64,000 bases of DNA from Bacillota bacterium (GCA_023407175.1 JAEYMU010000024.1:248001-312000); one strand, 5' to 3'. Shown: positions 8,693-18,299, counted from the first letter of the stretch. The notes: a model not told the origin generated them from the sequence alone. A program made the numbers and translations.

Positions 8693-9586
8693 ATGATTAA
8701 GAGACTGAGACGCACCATGCTGTATGTACCGGGAAATAATCCCGGTATGATCAGAGATGCACACATTTATGGAAGCGATTGTATTATGTTTGACCTGGAA
8801 GATTCGGTATCGATGAATGAAAAAGACGCCGCACGCTATCTTGTGTATAATGCGCTGAATTCGCTGGACTACGGGGATAAAGAGATGATCGTACGTATCA
8901 ATGATCCGTCCACCCCAACAGGACTTCAGGATTTGGAAGCTATTGTAAGAACCGGAAAAGCCATGATACGATTGCCAAAGACCGAGACCGCACAGGATAT
9001 TATCAGCTGCGAAAGTGAAATAATTAGAATAGAGCAGGAAAATAACCTTGAGATTGGCTCAACAAAGCTGATGGCAGCAATTGAATCAGCGCAGGGAGTA
9101 CTTAATGCAAAGGAAATTGCTGTAGCCAGCAAACGATTAATTGGGATCGCAATTGGTGCAGAGGACTATGTCGCTGATTTAAGGACAAATAGAAGTCTGG
9201 GCGGTATTGAGCTGCTGTTTGGACGCAGTATGGTTTTGCTTGCAGCCAGAGCGGCGGGAATAGATGCTATTGATACCGTGTTTTCTGATATAAATAATGA
9301 AGAAGGCTTCAGAGAAGAAGTTAAATTGATAAAGCAGCTTGGGTTTGATGGCAAGAGTGTTATAAATCCCAGACAAATATCTCATGTTCATGAAATATTT
9401 ACGCCTACCGGCAAAGAAATTAAGAATGCCCTGGCGGTAGTGGAAGCCATAAAAGAAGCGAACCAGAAGGGGTCAGGAGTCATTTCATTGAACGGTAAAA
9501 TGATTGACAGGCCCCTTGTCCTTCGGGCGCAGAGAGTGCTGGAACTGGCGAAGGCCGTCGGTATATATAAGGAGGAGAACAGATAA
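8693..9586 (+). CDS. citE: Citrate lyase beta subunit (citryl-ACP lyase)
   Basis: The product has 297 residues of the HpcH/HpaI aldolase family. It cleaves citryl-ACP to oxaloacetate and acetyl-ACP. Typical CitE features are the start RRTMLYVPGNNPGMI, the metal-site motif FDLEDSV, and AAIESAQGV with a later IGAEDY. The ATG at 8693 has GGAGG five bases upstream; the GTG at 8681 overlaps the citD stop and is less likely. It overlaps citF by one base (TAATG), which suggests coupled translation. Confidence 0.93.
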   Translation: MIKRLRRTMLYVPGNNPGMIRDAHIYGSDCIMFDLEDSVSMNEKDAARYLVYNALNSLDYGDKEMIVRINDPSTPTGLQDLEAIVRTGKAMIRLPKTETAQDIISCESEIIRIEQENNLEIGSTKLMAAIESAQGVLNAKEIAVASKRLIGIAIGAEDYVADLRTNRSLGGIELLFGRSMVLLAARAAGIDAIDTVFSDINNEEGFREEVKLIKQLGFDGKSVINPRQISHVHEIFTPTGKEIKNALAVVEAIKEANQKGSGVISLNGKMIDRPLVLRAQRVLELAKAVGIYKEENR

Positions 9587-11127
9587 TGGAAGAGTCGGAT
9601 GTGATAGATAATCCTTATATTAATAATTTGGCAGCGCTTCATGGGATATACAAGCCGGACAGTCATTTCAGAGAGACGAAATCTCTGGCCCAAAGAGAGA
9701 AAGATTTGAACAAGGTAGTTCCGAGCCTGGAAGAGGCTGTAAGATTATCAGGACTTAAGAATGGCATGACCATTTCCTTCCATCACCATTTCAGAAATGG
9801 TGATTGTATCGTAAATAAGGTTGTGGAAAAGTTGGCGCAGATGGGTTTTGAAAACTTAACAATCGCGGCCAGTTCATTAACCGATATCCATGATGCACTA
9901 ATTCCGTATATAAAAAACGGTGTGATAGGTCATATAGAGACCAGCGGAATGCGCGGTAAACTGGCGGAAGCCATTTCCTGCGGGATCATGGAAAAACCGG
10001 TTGTTTTCCGCTCCCATGGCGGCAGGGCATATGCAATTGAAACAGGGGAAATGCAAATTGATGTTGCGTTTCTGGGTGTCCCCAGCTGCGATCCGTACGG
10101 TAATGCAAACGGCTATTCAAGAGATAACGATACAAGTATCATTTTCGGATCAATGGGCTATGCAAAGGTAGACGCACAATATGCGAAAAAAACAGTTCTT
10201 ATTACAAATAATCTGGTTCCTTATCCTAACATACCCTTCGGTATTCCAGAGTCAGATGTAGATTATATTGTTATGGTGGACGAGATTGGGAATCCAAATG
10301 AAATAATGAGCGGAGCAACCAGGTTTACGTCCAATCCGAAAGACCTCCTGATCGCGCAGCAAGCGGCTGATGTTATAGAAGCAAGCGGTTATTTTCAGGA
10401 AGGGTTTTCAATGCAAATGGGTTCAGGAGGCGCATCACTTGCTGTTGCCAGGTTTTTAAGGAAAAAAATGATTGATAAAAACATCAGATCCAGCTTTGCA
10501 TTAGGAGGTATTACGGCGTCTATTGTAGATATGCATGAAGAGGGCCTGATAAAGAAGATACTGGATGTTCAATCCTTTGATTTAACGGCGGCGCAATCTC
10601 TCAAAAATAATCGTTTCCATCAGCAGATTTCCGCATCCTACTATGCAAGCCCCTCGAATTTGGGCACAGCTGTTAATCAATTGGATATCGTTGTATTGTC
10701 GGCACTGGAAATTGATATTAATTATAATGTAAATGTGCTTACCGGCTCCGATGGTATGATACGGGGAGCAATCGGGGGACATCCTGATACGGCTGCAGGT
10801 GCCAGCATGACAATTATCGTGGCCCCGCTTATCCGCGGAAGAATCCCGACAGTTGTGGAAAGGGTTAACACTGTAGTAACACCCGGTAATACCGTGGATG
10901 TATTGGTTACAGATCAGGGAATCGCCGTTAATGCCCGAAGGATGGATATCAAGGAGAACCTTAAACAAAAGGGAATCAGAGTCTGTTCGATTGAAGAATT
11001 AAGGGATAGGGCGGAAAAAATAGTTGGAATACCAAAAGCCAATGCTTATGAGGAGAATGTCGTAGGCGTGGTTGCCTACAGGGATAATACGATTATTGAC
11101 TTAATTCAACAGATAAAGCAATCGTAA
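9586..11127 (+). CDS. citF: Citrate lyase alpha subunit (citrate:acetyl-ACP transferase)
   Basis: The product has 513 residues, the expected CitF length. It swaps acetyl for citryl on the acyl carrier protein. CitF-like stretches are ISFHHHFRNGD, SHGGRAYAIETGE, FLGVPSCDPYGNANG and the late LTGSDGMIRGAIGGHPDTAAGA. Its ATG overlaps the citE stop codon, and GGAGGAGA lies just upstream. Confidence 0.94.
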   Translation: MEESDVIDNPYINNLAALHGIYKPDSHFRETKSLAQREKDLNKVVPSLEEAVRLSGLKNGMTISFHHHFRNGDCIVNKVVEKLAQMGFENLTIAASSLTDIHDALIPYIKNGVIGHIETSGMRGKLAEAISCGIMEKPVVFRSHGGRAYAIETGEMQIDVAFLGVPSCDPYGNANGYSRDNDTSIIFGSMGYAKVDAQYAKKTVLITNNLVPYPNIPFGIPESDVDYIVMVDEIGNPNEIMSGATRFTSNPKDLLIAQQAADVIEASGYFQEGFSMQMGSGGASLAVARFLRKKMIDKNIRSSFALGGITASIVDMHEEGLIKKILDVQSFDLTAAQSLKNNRFHQQISASYYASPSNLGTAVNQLDIVVLSALEIDINYNVNVLTGSDGMIRGAIGGHPDTAAGASMTIIVAPLIRGRIPTVVERVNTVVTPGNTVDVLVTDQGIAVNARRMDIKENLKQKGIRVCSIEELRDRAEKIVGIPKANAYEENVVGVVAYRDNTIIDLIQQIKQS

Positions 11128-11166
11128 GTTAAGAAGCATTATGCCAAAGCGGACATGGGGTATAAA

Positions 11167-12159
11167 ATGAGAATAGAGTATGTCTATGATTATACGGAGG
11201 ATTTCCTTGCTGAGATATGTGATTTTCTGCAAAAAAGCGGTTTGGAGTGGGATGACAGCAGCCAATTAACAGTAAATCTGCGGGAGGAAGACGGGACACT
11301 TATTGCTACAGGATCATTAAAGGAATATATTCTTGAGTGTGTTTGTGTGGCACCAGAATTAAAGGGAGAGGGCTTGGCTTCCATTATTATTACCGAGCTG
11401 ACCAAAAAAGCATTTGACAGAGGCAGCCGGCATCTTTTCCTCTTTTCAAAGCCGGAAAATGAAGCTATGTTCGGCGATCTGGGCTTCTACAGAATCGTCA
11501 GGACGAAGGATGTTTTATGGATGGAGAATAGAAGGGATGGAATAAAAAATTTTGTTGATAAGCTGGAATGCCCTGTGAAGGAAGGTGTAATTGGCAGTAT
11601 TGTTGCAAATTGTAATCCGTTCACTAACGGACATTTATATTTGATCGAGACAGCCGCCAAAAGCTGTGATCTTGTTCATTTATTTATACTAAGTGAAGAC
11701 AAAAGTCTATTTTCCTCTGAAGTGCGTTATGGGATTGCGAAGAAAGCAACAGAGCATTTGAAAAATGTTGTCGTACATAAAACGGATAAATATCTGGTTT
11801 CAATGATGACCTTTCCGACCTATTTTATCAGGGAAAAAGAACGGATCAAGGATATTAACTGTTCACTTGACATAAAGATTTTTGCCGAACAGTTCGCAAA
11901 GCCTATGAATATAACGAAACGGTTTGTGGGTGAGGAGCCATATAGTTATGTTACAAACGAGTACAATAATGCCATGAAAGCCTTATTGCCCCAATATGGA
12001 ATACAAGTGGTTGAGCTTCCAAGAATTGAGCTGAACAACGAACCAATATCGGCATCCAAAGTACGGAGGCTCTTTGAAGCGGGTGAGATGGGTATGGTGA
12101 AAAAGCTGGTTCCTGCTGCAACTTTAGAGGTATTAAACCGGGAGAAGGACGATGAATGA
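11167..12159 (+). CDS. citC: [Citrate (pro-3S)-lyase] ligase
   Basis: The product has 330 residues. CitC acetylates the prosthetic thiol of citrate lyase with ATP and acetate, turning the enzyme on. An N-terminal GNAT-like domain (VAPELKGEGLASIIITEL) is followed by a cytidylyltransferase-like domain with NPFTNGH near residue 150 and a late ISASKVRRL, both typical of CitC. The start is uncertain: 11167 has GGGG six bases before it, while 11155, which adds four residues, has no ribosome site. It ends eight bases inside the next gene. Confidence 0.92.
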   Translation: MRIEYVYDYTEDFLAEICDFLQKSGLEWDDSSQLTVNLREEDGTLIATGSLKEYILECVCVAPELKGEGLASIIITELTKKAFDRGSRHLFLFSKPENEAMFGDLGFYRIVRTKDVLWMENRRDGIKNFVDKLECPVKEGVIGSIVANCNPFTNGHLYLIETAAKSCDLVHLFILSEDKSLFSSEVRYGIAKKATEHLKNVVVHKTDKYLVSMMTFPTYFIREKERIKDINCSLDIKIFAEQFAKPMNITKRFVGEEPYSYVTNEYNNAMKALLPQYGIQVVELPRIELNNEPISASKVRRLFEAGEMGMVKKLVPAATLEVLNREKDDE

Positions 12160-13537
12160 AGTTTCATTAAGCGAAATATTAGAATCAAGGGAAAACAGGG
12201 CAAAGCACCAGGTAGAGTTATTGAAGCGCTGTAAAAATACACTCATATGCTTCACATTAAATATTGCCGGTCCGGTAAAGGCTTCCCCTATGACTGATAA
12301 GGTTTTCAAAGAAGGAATCAGCTTGATCAGGCAGCATTTGGAAAGAAACGGTTGCGGAATTGATTTATGCGAGACATTTTATAAGATAACAGGTGAAGAG
12401 GCGTTTTTTGCGGTAGACAGAGATTCCAACGATGTAAAAAGGCTTATGCTGGTGATAGAAGAAAAAGAGGCTTTAGGCAGAATATTTGACATTGATGTGA
12501 TTGATCAGAGCGGCGAGAAAATAACCAGGGAGCAGCTGGGGGAAAAAAGCAGGACTTGTTTCATTTGTGATCATGCTGCAAAGGTTTGTGCCCGCAGCAG
12601 ATGCCATTCTGTGGACGAAGTTTTAAATAAAATTCAAGTAATAAGCGACTCCTATTTTAGAACTAAATTTATTAATACAGTGTCTGATATCGCATTAAGA
12701 GCTCTGCTGTTTGAAGCTGCGGTAACTCCTAAACCGGGATTGGTGGATCGAAATAATAATGGTGCCCACAGTGATATGGATTATTTTACCTTTATCAGTT
12801 CATCCTCAGTACTCCTGCCTTTTTTTTCTGAATTAACAGAAATAGGAATCAATCATGTCGGCAGTCCTGTAAGCCTGCTTAAGGAAATCCGATATACCGG
12901 GCAAAAAGCGGAATCCGCTATGTACAAAGTGACCGGCGGAGTGAATACACAAAGTGGTTTGATATTTTCCATAGGGCTTCTTTGCAGTGCCATAGGCCAT
13001 TTATATGGGAAAAATCAATCATACAGCTTGAAGGAGGTTGTGGAATACGAAATGCAGATGACGCAAAATCTGCTTGATGAATTATGGGACAGGGCTCCGG
13101 AGAACCGTATGACAAAGGGAAAAAGAGCATTTTTGGAATATGGGGTTACAGGTATCAGGGGAGAAGCGGCATCAGGATACAGTTCAGTTTTACTGTATGG
13201 CCTGCCGGTTTTAAAGAGATGTATTGCCGAGGGTCTTTCTATGAATGATGCCGGGGTTGTGACATTAATTAATTTAATGGCTGATACGAATGACACGAAC
13301 CTGATAACCCGGTCTGATATGGTGAAACAGGCATCGGTAAAAAATGAGCTGCAGAGGATACTTGCTTCAAATATTACCCCGCAGGAAATTATAAATGCAG
13401 CAAAAGTCTTAGATGACGACTTTATAAAAGAGAATATCAGCCCGGGCGGATGTGCTGACTTATTGGCGATTTCCTTTTTTTTATACTTTTTAGAGACAGA
13501 AATTATGCAGGACAGTGCTGCGGTGCAGCTTAAATAG
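12152..13537 (+). CDS. citXG: CitX-CitG fusion: holo-citrate lyase synthase and triphosphoribosyl-dephospho-CoA synthase
   Basis: The product has 461 residues. Residues 1 to about 165 resemble CitX, which transfers the prosthetic group onto CitD. Residues from about 170 resemble CitG, which makes 2'-(5''-triphosphoribosyl)-3'-dephospho-CoA from ATP and dephospho-CoA and releases adenine; the motif EAAVTPKPGLVDRNNNGAH is characteristic. The fusion is known in other bacteria and lets one protein make and attach the cofactor. It overlaps citC by eight bases, so the two are probably translationally coupled. With citD-E-F-C it completes all genes needed for active citrate lyase. No citrate carrier or oxaloacetate decarboxylase lies in the window. 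Confidence 0.92.
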   Translation: MNEVSLSEILESRENRAKHQVELLKRCKNTLICFTLNIAGPVKASPMTDKVFKEGISLIRQHLERNGCGIDLCETFYKITGEEAFFAVDRDSNDVKRLMLVIEEKEALGRIFDIDVIDQSGEKITREQLGEKSRTCFICDHAAKVCARSRCHSVDEVLNKIQVISDSYFRTKFINTVSDIALRALLFEAAVTPKPGLVDRNNNGAHSDMDYFTFISSSSVLLPFFSELTEIGINHVGSPVSLLKEIRYTGQKAESAMYKVTGGVNTQSGLIFSIGLLCSAIGHLYGKNQSYSLKEVVEYEMQMTQNLLDELWDRAPENRMTKGKRAFLEYGVTGIRGEAASGYSSVLLYGLPVLKRCIAEGLSMNDAGVVTLINLMADTNDTNLITRSDMVKQASVKNELQRILASNITPQEIINAAKVLDDDFIKENISPGGCADLLAISFFLYFLETEIMQDSAAVQLK

Positions 13538-13580
13538 AAAAAACAGCGAGACCTTGAGCAGCGCAGAAATGGGGTGAAGC

Positions 13581-14477
13581 ATGAAAATACTAAATTTCGG
13601 TTCGTTGAATATTGATTATGTTTATAAGGTGAAGCATTTTGTAAGACCCGGTGAAACCCTGTCGTCAGAGCAGCTTGATATTTTTCCGGGAGGAAAAGGA
13701 CTTAATCAGTCAATTGCATTAGCAAGGGCAGGTTTTTCGGAGCTGTATCACGCGGGTATGATTGGAAAAGAGGACGGAAAATTCTTAAAAGGTCTGTTGG
13801 ATAACAATGGTGTGAAGGTTGAATTAATTAAGGAAGCAGACTATAGCTCCGGACATGCAATCATTCAGGTTGATAATCAGGGTGAAAATTGTATTTTACT
13901 CTATGGGGGTGCGAACCGGCAATTAAACGAGGAGTTCACCGATGAAGTTCTTGGCAGCTTTCATGAAGGTGATTATATCATTTTACAGAATGAGGTGAAC
14001 CTGCTGGATTATATCATCACAGCGGCAAAAAAACGGGGATTAATTATTTTTCTTAATCCGTCTCCGATGAGTGACAATATATTTAAGCTGCCGCTGCAAT
14101 ATGTGGATTATTTTATATTAAATGAGATGGAAGCATATGAATTATGTGATCGTAAAGATAATGGCAATATAATTGATTTATTAAGTCAAGCTTATCCCAA
14201 GGCAAATATCGTGATCACCAAGGGAAAAAAGGGTGTGATTTATAAAGGCAGTGACGGCGAAGTACTTGAACAAGGTGCATTTGATGTAAAATCAGTTGAT
14301 ACGACAGCCGCCGGAGATACCTTCACAGGTTATTTTATTGCCTCTGTTGCAAAAGGGTATAAACCGGAAAAGGCGCTTGACCTGGCTTCACGTGCAGCTG
14401 CAATAGCTGTATCTAAAAATGGTGCTGAGCCGTCAATTCCCAAATTGGAGGAAGTTATAAATAATTGGCTTCGATAA
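13581..14477 (+). CDS. PfkB family sugar kinase (ribokinase-like)
   Basis: The product has 298 residues. It shows the PfkB N-terminal motif [17 protein letters not shown] and the C-terminal ATP/anion-hole motif [13 protein letters not shown] with the catalytic Asp. The sequence is nearest ribokinase in style, though fructokinase-like or nucleoside kinase activity cannot be excluded. GGGGTGA precedes the ATG. Located after citXG in the LacI-controlled unit, it likely phosphorylates the sugar set free by the ADP-ribosylglycohydrolase-family proteins; ribose is the simplest guess. Confidence 0.85.
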   Translation: MKILNFGSLNIDYVYKVKHFVRPGETLSSEQLDIFPGGKGLNQSIALARAGFSELYHAGMIGKEDGKFLKGLLDNNGVKVELIKEADYSSGHAIIQVDNQGENCILLYGGANRQLNEEFTDEVLGSFHEGDYIILQNEVNLLDYIITAAKKRGLIIFLNPSPMSDNIFKLPLQYVDYFILNEMEAYELCDRKDNGNIIDLLSQAYPKANIVITKGKKGVIYKGSDGEVLEQGAFDVKSVDTTAAGDTFTGYFIASVAKGYKPEKALDLASRAAAIAVSKNGAEPSIPKLEEVINNWLR

Positions 14478-14506
14478 CCCCAAACCAAGGATGGAGGAAT
14501 AATGAA

Positions 14507-16645
14507 ATGAAATACGGCTTGAAAAGAAAATGGGCTGATTTACGAAAAAACAGAAAACCGCCGGCAAAGAAAAACAAAAGGAAAGCAGAAAAGATCTCTA
14601 TAAAGACCAAGCTTATTATTTCTCACATTACTATCAGTATTATACCGGTTATCATAATTACATTGTTTGTGTATATGCAGAGCAAAGACGCTATATTAAA
14701 TGAGGTTGAAGAGGCAAATAAGGCTTTGGCGGATCAAGCCGTGAATTCATTTAACCTGAAGATGGATGATATTGAACAGGCTTCTCTTTTCATCACTGCA
14801 GATCAGAAAATTAACGCCCTCATTACGAAAAACCTGGAGGACTATGCAAATCTTTATGAGTTCAGTAAGGATAGAAAAGATAATATATTTGAAACAATCA
14901 ACTCATTAAGATTTTCAAATTCCAATATTACCTCAATAGTTTTAGTTCAAGAGGATGAAGTAATTGATCCCGATCAAAAAGAATTATACAAAAGCGATGG
15001 ATTCAGAGAGGATTTTTTTAATAGTCAGGAATACGCATTGGTTAATGCCAATACACAAGCTCCCGTCTGGGCATTTGACCTATTTGATACCAATGATATT
15101 TTTTATATGAGGGCTATTAAAAGCACCTCATCAGCGAAGACAGTTGCAATTCTTCTGATGCAGATTAAGCAGGAGCTGTTACTGGAGGAAATAAGCAAAA
15201 GCAGTATGGTAGACGGCGCCAGAGTGTCGGTTGCAGATGAAAAAGGGAACGTTATCGTCAGCAGTGATACGGAGATAGATGGAAAAATCCTGCCCTATTA
15301 TGAGGAATTGCTTAATGATATAGATAAAGAAAAAGAGGGTAGGGGGAGCCAAAATCAGGGGGCAGTGGGTTCATTTGTAACAAATCGGAATGTTAATCAG
15401 GAAGCTATGATCATTTATGCTGATTGTACCAATGGCTGGAGATATATTATAGAACTGCCGACTTCGGAAATTTTTTCAGGCATAAACAAAATAAGATTGT
15501 TTGCTATTGTCATTACTTCCTTCTTTATTGCGGTTGCCTTATTCATAGGAGTCAGTTTAGCGATTACTATTACGAAGCCAATCGATTATATCAGAAAAAA
15601 AATCAAACAGGTTGAAAAAGGGGATCTTACCGTACAAAGTGATTATATAGGGGCACATGAGCTTGGACAATTAAGCCAGAGCTTTAATAAAATGACTGCT
15701 AATATGAAAGAACTAATTATTGAGACACGAAGTTTAATTACTGAAGTTATGAAAGATACCAAAACATTTAATGATATATCCAAGAAATCGGCTTTGGCAT
15801 CAAAAGAAGTTATGGAGGCAATAAGCTCTATCAGTATTGGAGCCATAGAGCAAACGAAGGACTCGGATGCTGCTTCAAAAGTAATTGACGACCTGATAGC
15901 GAAATTAGGTACAACAGAGCAAAATTTCAATGAAGTAATTTATGCAACGACCAGGAGCAAGAATGCAACGATAGAAGCGCAAAAGGTAATAACTCAGCTT
16001 AATTTAAGTACCAAGGATATATTAGCCGTATCGACATACATACAAAAAGACATGAAACAATTGGTAATTCAATTTCAGGATATTCAAAAAATAATTGGTA
16101 TAATTGAAGATATTTCATCGCAGACGGATTTGCTGGCCTTGAATGCTGCAATTGAAGCTGCAAGGGCGGGTACAGCCGGCCGTGGCTTTGCGGTTGTTGC
16201 GGAGGAAGTGCGAAACTTATCAGAAAAATCAAAGGCAGCAGCTCAAAGTATCGCTATGATAATAAAGAGTGTATCCCAAGCAACAGAAAAAACAGAAAAA
16301 ATGATTTCAAATAGTACTTCTGCCTATGAAGAACAATCGGATGCGGTTAACAACACAGAAAGAATATTTAATGAAATATCCAAAGACATGGATTCCATCG
16401 TCAAAGAGGTCAATAAGGTAAATTGCCAGTTCTCAACGATTGATGAGGCTCAATTGAATGCCAAAAGCTCAATTAACAGTATTGCTGCCATCTCAGAGGG
16501 GAGTGCCTCTGCGGTTCAAGAGGTTTTGGCTTCAAGTGAGGAGCAAACAGAAGCTGCATCGCAGCTTGAACTGATGGCTGGTGAACTGGAAACGGCCATT
16601 ATGATAATGGAAAAGAAAATTCATAGTTTTGTAATACAAGAGTGA
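14507..16645 (+). CDS. Methyl-accepting chemotaxis protein
   Basis: The product has 712 residues. A basic N-terminus leads to one membrane span near residues 35-60, an extracellular sensor of about 270 residues (probably a dCache fold), a second span near 335-355, a HAMP linker, and a cytoplasmic signalling domain with the receptor tip [17 protein letters not shown] followed by [12 protein letters not shown]. The start at 14507 follows GGAGG by nine bases; the out-of-frame ATG five bases earlier stops at once. As last gene of the sugar and citrate lyase operon it may sense the same substrate, which would couple chemotaxis to uptake (inference). Confidence 0.9.
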   Translation: MKYGLKRKWADLRKNRKPPAKKNKRKAEKISIKTKLIISHITISIIPVIIITLFVYMQSKDAILNEVEEANKALADQAVNSFNLKMDDIEQASLFITADQKINALITKNLEDYANLYEFSKDRKDNIFETINSLRFSNSNITSIVLVQEDEVIDPDQKELYKSDGFREDFFNSQEYALVNANTQAPVWAFDLFDTNDIFYMRAIKSTSSAKTVAILLMQIKQELLLEEISKSSMVDGARVSVADEKGNVIVSSDTEIDGKILPYYEELLNDIDKEKEGRGSQNQGAVGSFVTNRNVNQEAMIIYADCTNGWRYIIELPTSEIFSGINKIRLFAIVITSFFIAVALFIGVSLAITITKPIDYIRKKIKQVEKGDLTVQSDYIGAHELGQLSQSFNKMTANMKELIIETRSLITEVMKDTKTFNDISKKSALASKEVMEAISSISIGAIEQTKDSDAASKVIDDLIAKLGTTEQNFNEVIYATTRSKNATIEAQKVITQLNLSTKDILAVSTYIQKDMKQLVIQFQDIQKIIGIIEDISSQTDLLALNAAIEAARAGTAGRGFAVVAEEVRNLSEKSKAAAQSIAMIIKSVSQATEKTEKMISNSTSAYEEQSDAVNNTERIFNEISKDMDSIVKEVNKVNCQFSTIDEAQLNAKSSINSIAAISEGSASAVQEVLASSEEQTEAASQLELMAGELETAIMIMEKKIHSFVIQE

Positions 16646-16654
16646 GTCCGGTGA

Positions 16655-16680
16655 AAGCAGCAAATTAAATTGCTTTTTTA
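16655..16680 (+). terminator. Weak terminator after the chemoreceptor gene
   Basis: Short complementary arms (AAAGCA with TGCTTT, or AGCAA with TTGCT) end in a run of six T. It fits the end of the long operon, but the stem is short. Confidence 0.4.
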
Positions 16681-16771
16681 TCAAAAAACCAGTAGCCGGG
16701 GCAGTGAACAGGGGTCGTAGAAAATCAGATTCTCAGCAAGAAAAAAGTATGATTTTTATTTGGCTATGCAT

Positions 16772-16807
16772 ATGGATATATTTACAAGTATATGTAAATA
16801 TATCCAT
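16772..16807. repeat. Perfect 15-bp inverted repeat
   Basis: ATGGATATATTTACA (16772-16786) and TGTAAATATATCCAT (16793-16807) are exact complements around a 6-base centre. No T run follows on either side. It lies just upstream of the riboswitch promoter, so it could be a regulator site or an mRNA-end hairpin. Function is unknown. Confidence 0.6.
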
Positions 16808-16814
16808 TCGGGTG

Positions 16815-16843
16815 TTGTCATTTTATGTTGAATGAGATATAAT
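16815..16843 (+). promoter_or_regulatory. Promoter of the riboswitch-HD-GYP transcript
   Basis: TTGTCA (16815-16820) and TATAAT (16838-16843) are spaced by 17 bases, a near-consensus vegetative promoter. The start would be near 16850, about 20 bases before the riboswitch. Confidence 0.8.
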
Positions 16844-16869
16844 AATGTTGCATTGAAAAAATGAAAATT

Positions 16870-16952
16870 ATAATAGGGCAAACTCATTGAAAAATGGGGA
16901 CGCAAAGCCACGAGTCTAAGGCGGTAGCGCTATGACGGTCAGGTTGCAACTT
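16870..16952 (+). ncRNA. Class I c-di-GMP riboswitch (GEMM-I)
   Basis: The conserved core is present in order: AGGGCAAAC, then GGGGACGCAAAGCCAC, GAGTCTAAGG, GGTAGCGC, and closing GGTTGC. This is the GEMM-I pattern with the tetraloop receptor and c-di-GMP pocket. A terminator at 16976-17006 follows and the gene behind is an HD-GYP phosphodiesterase, so the RNA probably controls readthrough into an enzyme that would lower c-di-GMP. Whether ligand turns it on or off cannot be read from the sequence alone. Confidence 0.88.
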
Positions 16953-16974
16953 TTTAGTTTAATTCTTTGGACAA

Positions 16975-17006
16975 AAGTAGACAACCTTAGGTGTCTGCTT
17001 TTTTTA
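16975..17006 (+). terminator. Riboswitch expression-platform terminator
   Basis: The stem AGTAGACA with TGTCTGCT around a short loop is followed by seven or more T. It lies 25 bases after the aptamer and about 120 bases before the start codon, the normal place for a transcription-control platform. Confidence 0.8.
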
Positions 17007-17127
17007 TTCCAATTTATTGAAATAAAGCTTGTACCGTAACACATATGGCGCAGAGGGATGCGCTTTTTATCAGAAGCAATAAAACGCTTCTGATAGCTTA
17101 TTATATTATACGATCTTGGAGGAGAAT

Positions 17128-18153
17128 ATGAAATCAGTCTATACGGTTAATTGTCATGAAGGAGATATTCTGGCTACTGATGTATATAGTTCGGAAGGTG
17201 TTGTACTTGTGTCCAAGAATACGATGGTGAATGAATATATCAGGTCAAAGCTGATTGATTTTGGTATTTTACAAGTGAAAATCTATGATTCCTTGAAGGA
17301 CAATATTATCTATGCCAAATTTGAGAAGAAGTATAAGGAATATATCTGCCGGATGAAGGAACTGTTAAGAATAGTCACACTGGGACAGTGTGAGGAGATG
17401 GAGAAAATAACCTTACACCTGACAGAGCAGATTTACAGGAATATGACGGACAGCAACTATATTATTTACTGCCTGAACCGAATACGCAGCAATGACGAAT
17501 ATACCTATACCCATAGCATCAATACGGCATTTTATTCCATGCTGATCGGTAACTGGCTGAATTTGCCGGGGAAACAGCTTTGCGAATTGATCAGTGCCAG
17601 CCTGCTTCATGATATCGGAAAGACAAAGATACCGAATAATATATTGAATAAGCAGGGTAGGCTTAATAAGGAGGAATATGAAATTGTAAAAGAGCATTCC
17701 GTCCTGGGTTATGAGATCATTAAGGACAGTACTGCCTTCCGTAAGGAATTGAAGGAGGCCGTACTGCTGCACCATGAGCGTATGGACGGCTCCGGGTATC
17801 CTTACGGCTTAAAGGGGAAGGCAATCGGGCTTTACGCGAGGATTATTTCCATTGCGGATGTTTATGATGCGATGACACAGAACAGAATCTATAAAAATAA
17901 GGTGTCGCCCTTCGAATCCTTTGAAATGTTCCAGACGGAGGGGGTAAGGCTGTTTGATTATCCAATCCTGTATGTTTTCCTAAAGCATATTGCACCGCTC
18001 TATGTCGGCAATAAGGTACGGTTAAGCAACGGTGACGTCGGAGAAATCGTATTCATACCGCCGCAGGATATCACCAGCCCCATTCTGTATATTAATTCGG
18101 AGTATATGGATTTGGGCAGGAACAATGATATTAAGGTATTGCAGGTAATTTAA
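17128..18153 (+). CDS. HD-GYP domain protein, probable c-di-GMP phosphodiesterase
   Basis: The product has 341 residues. The C-terminal two thirds hold an HD-GYP domain: SLLHDIGKTKIPNNIL, KEHSVLGYEI, HHERMDGSGYPYGL and ADVYDAMT all match the metal-ligand and GYP motifs, so catalysis looks intact. About 110 N-terminal residues and a short C-terminal beta region are of unknown role. No membrane span is seen. The ATG at 17128 follows GGAGG; a TTG at 17116 overlaps the site. The gene sits behind the c-di-GMP riboswitch, making a feedback loop on c-di-GMP likely. Confidence 0.9.
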   Translation: MKSVYTVNCHEGDILATDVYSSEGVVLVSKNTMVNEYIRSKLIDFGILQVKIYDSLKDNIIYAKFEKKYKEYICRMKELLRIVTLGQCEEMEKITLHLTEQIYRNMTDSNYIIYCLNRIRSNDEYTYTHSINTAFYSMLIGNWLNLPGKQLCELISASLLHDIGKTKIPNNILNKQGRLNKEEYEIVKEHSVLGYEIIKDSTAFRKELKEAVLLHHERMDGSGYPYGLKGKAIGLYARIISIADVYDAMTQNRIYKNKVSPFESFEMFQTEGVRLFDYPILYVFLKHIAPLYVGNKVRLSNGDVGEIVFIPPQDITSPILYINSEYMDLGRNNDIKVLQVI

Positions 18154-18166
18154 TAGAAAATGCTTG

Positions 18167-18195
18167 AATGGAGGGATTATTTACCTCCATTTTTT
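18167..18195 (+). terminator. Terminator after the HD-GYP gene
   Basis: AATGGAGG (18167-18174) pairs with CCTCCATT (18184-18191) around a 9-base loop and runs into six T. Confidence 0.85.
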
Positions 18196-18206
18196 GTCCA
18201 AACAAA

Positions 18207-18220
18207 GTAAAACGGTTACC
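18207..18220. promoter_or_regulatory. Candidate LacI/MalR operator 1 of the maltodextrin operon
   Basis: GTAAAACGGTTACC is near-palindromic and recurs, as GTAAACGGTTACC, 80 bases downstream. The operon ends with a LacI-family gene (24030), the likely binding partner. The spacing would allow DNA looping (inference). Confidence 0.55.
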
Positions 18221-18286
18221 CTATATTATATTTATTATAAAAAATTATATGCCAAAAAATCATTGTAATTGCTGAAAAATATTAGA

Positions 18287-18299
18287 GTAAACGGTTACC
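18287..18299. promoter_or_regulatory. Candidate LacI/MalR operator 2 of the maltodextrin operon
   Basis: GTAAACGGTTACC lies just before the -35 box at 18310. Apart from one base it repeats the site at 18207-18220. A place upstream of -35 could mean repression by looping or activation. Confidence 0.6.
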
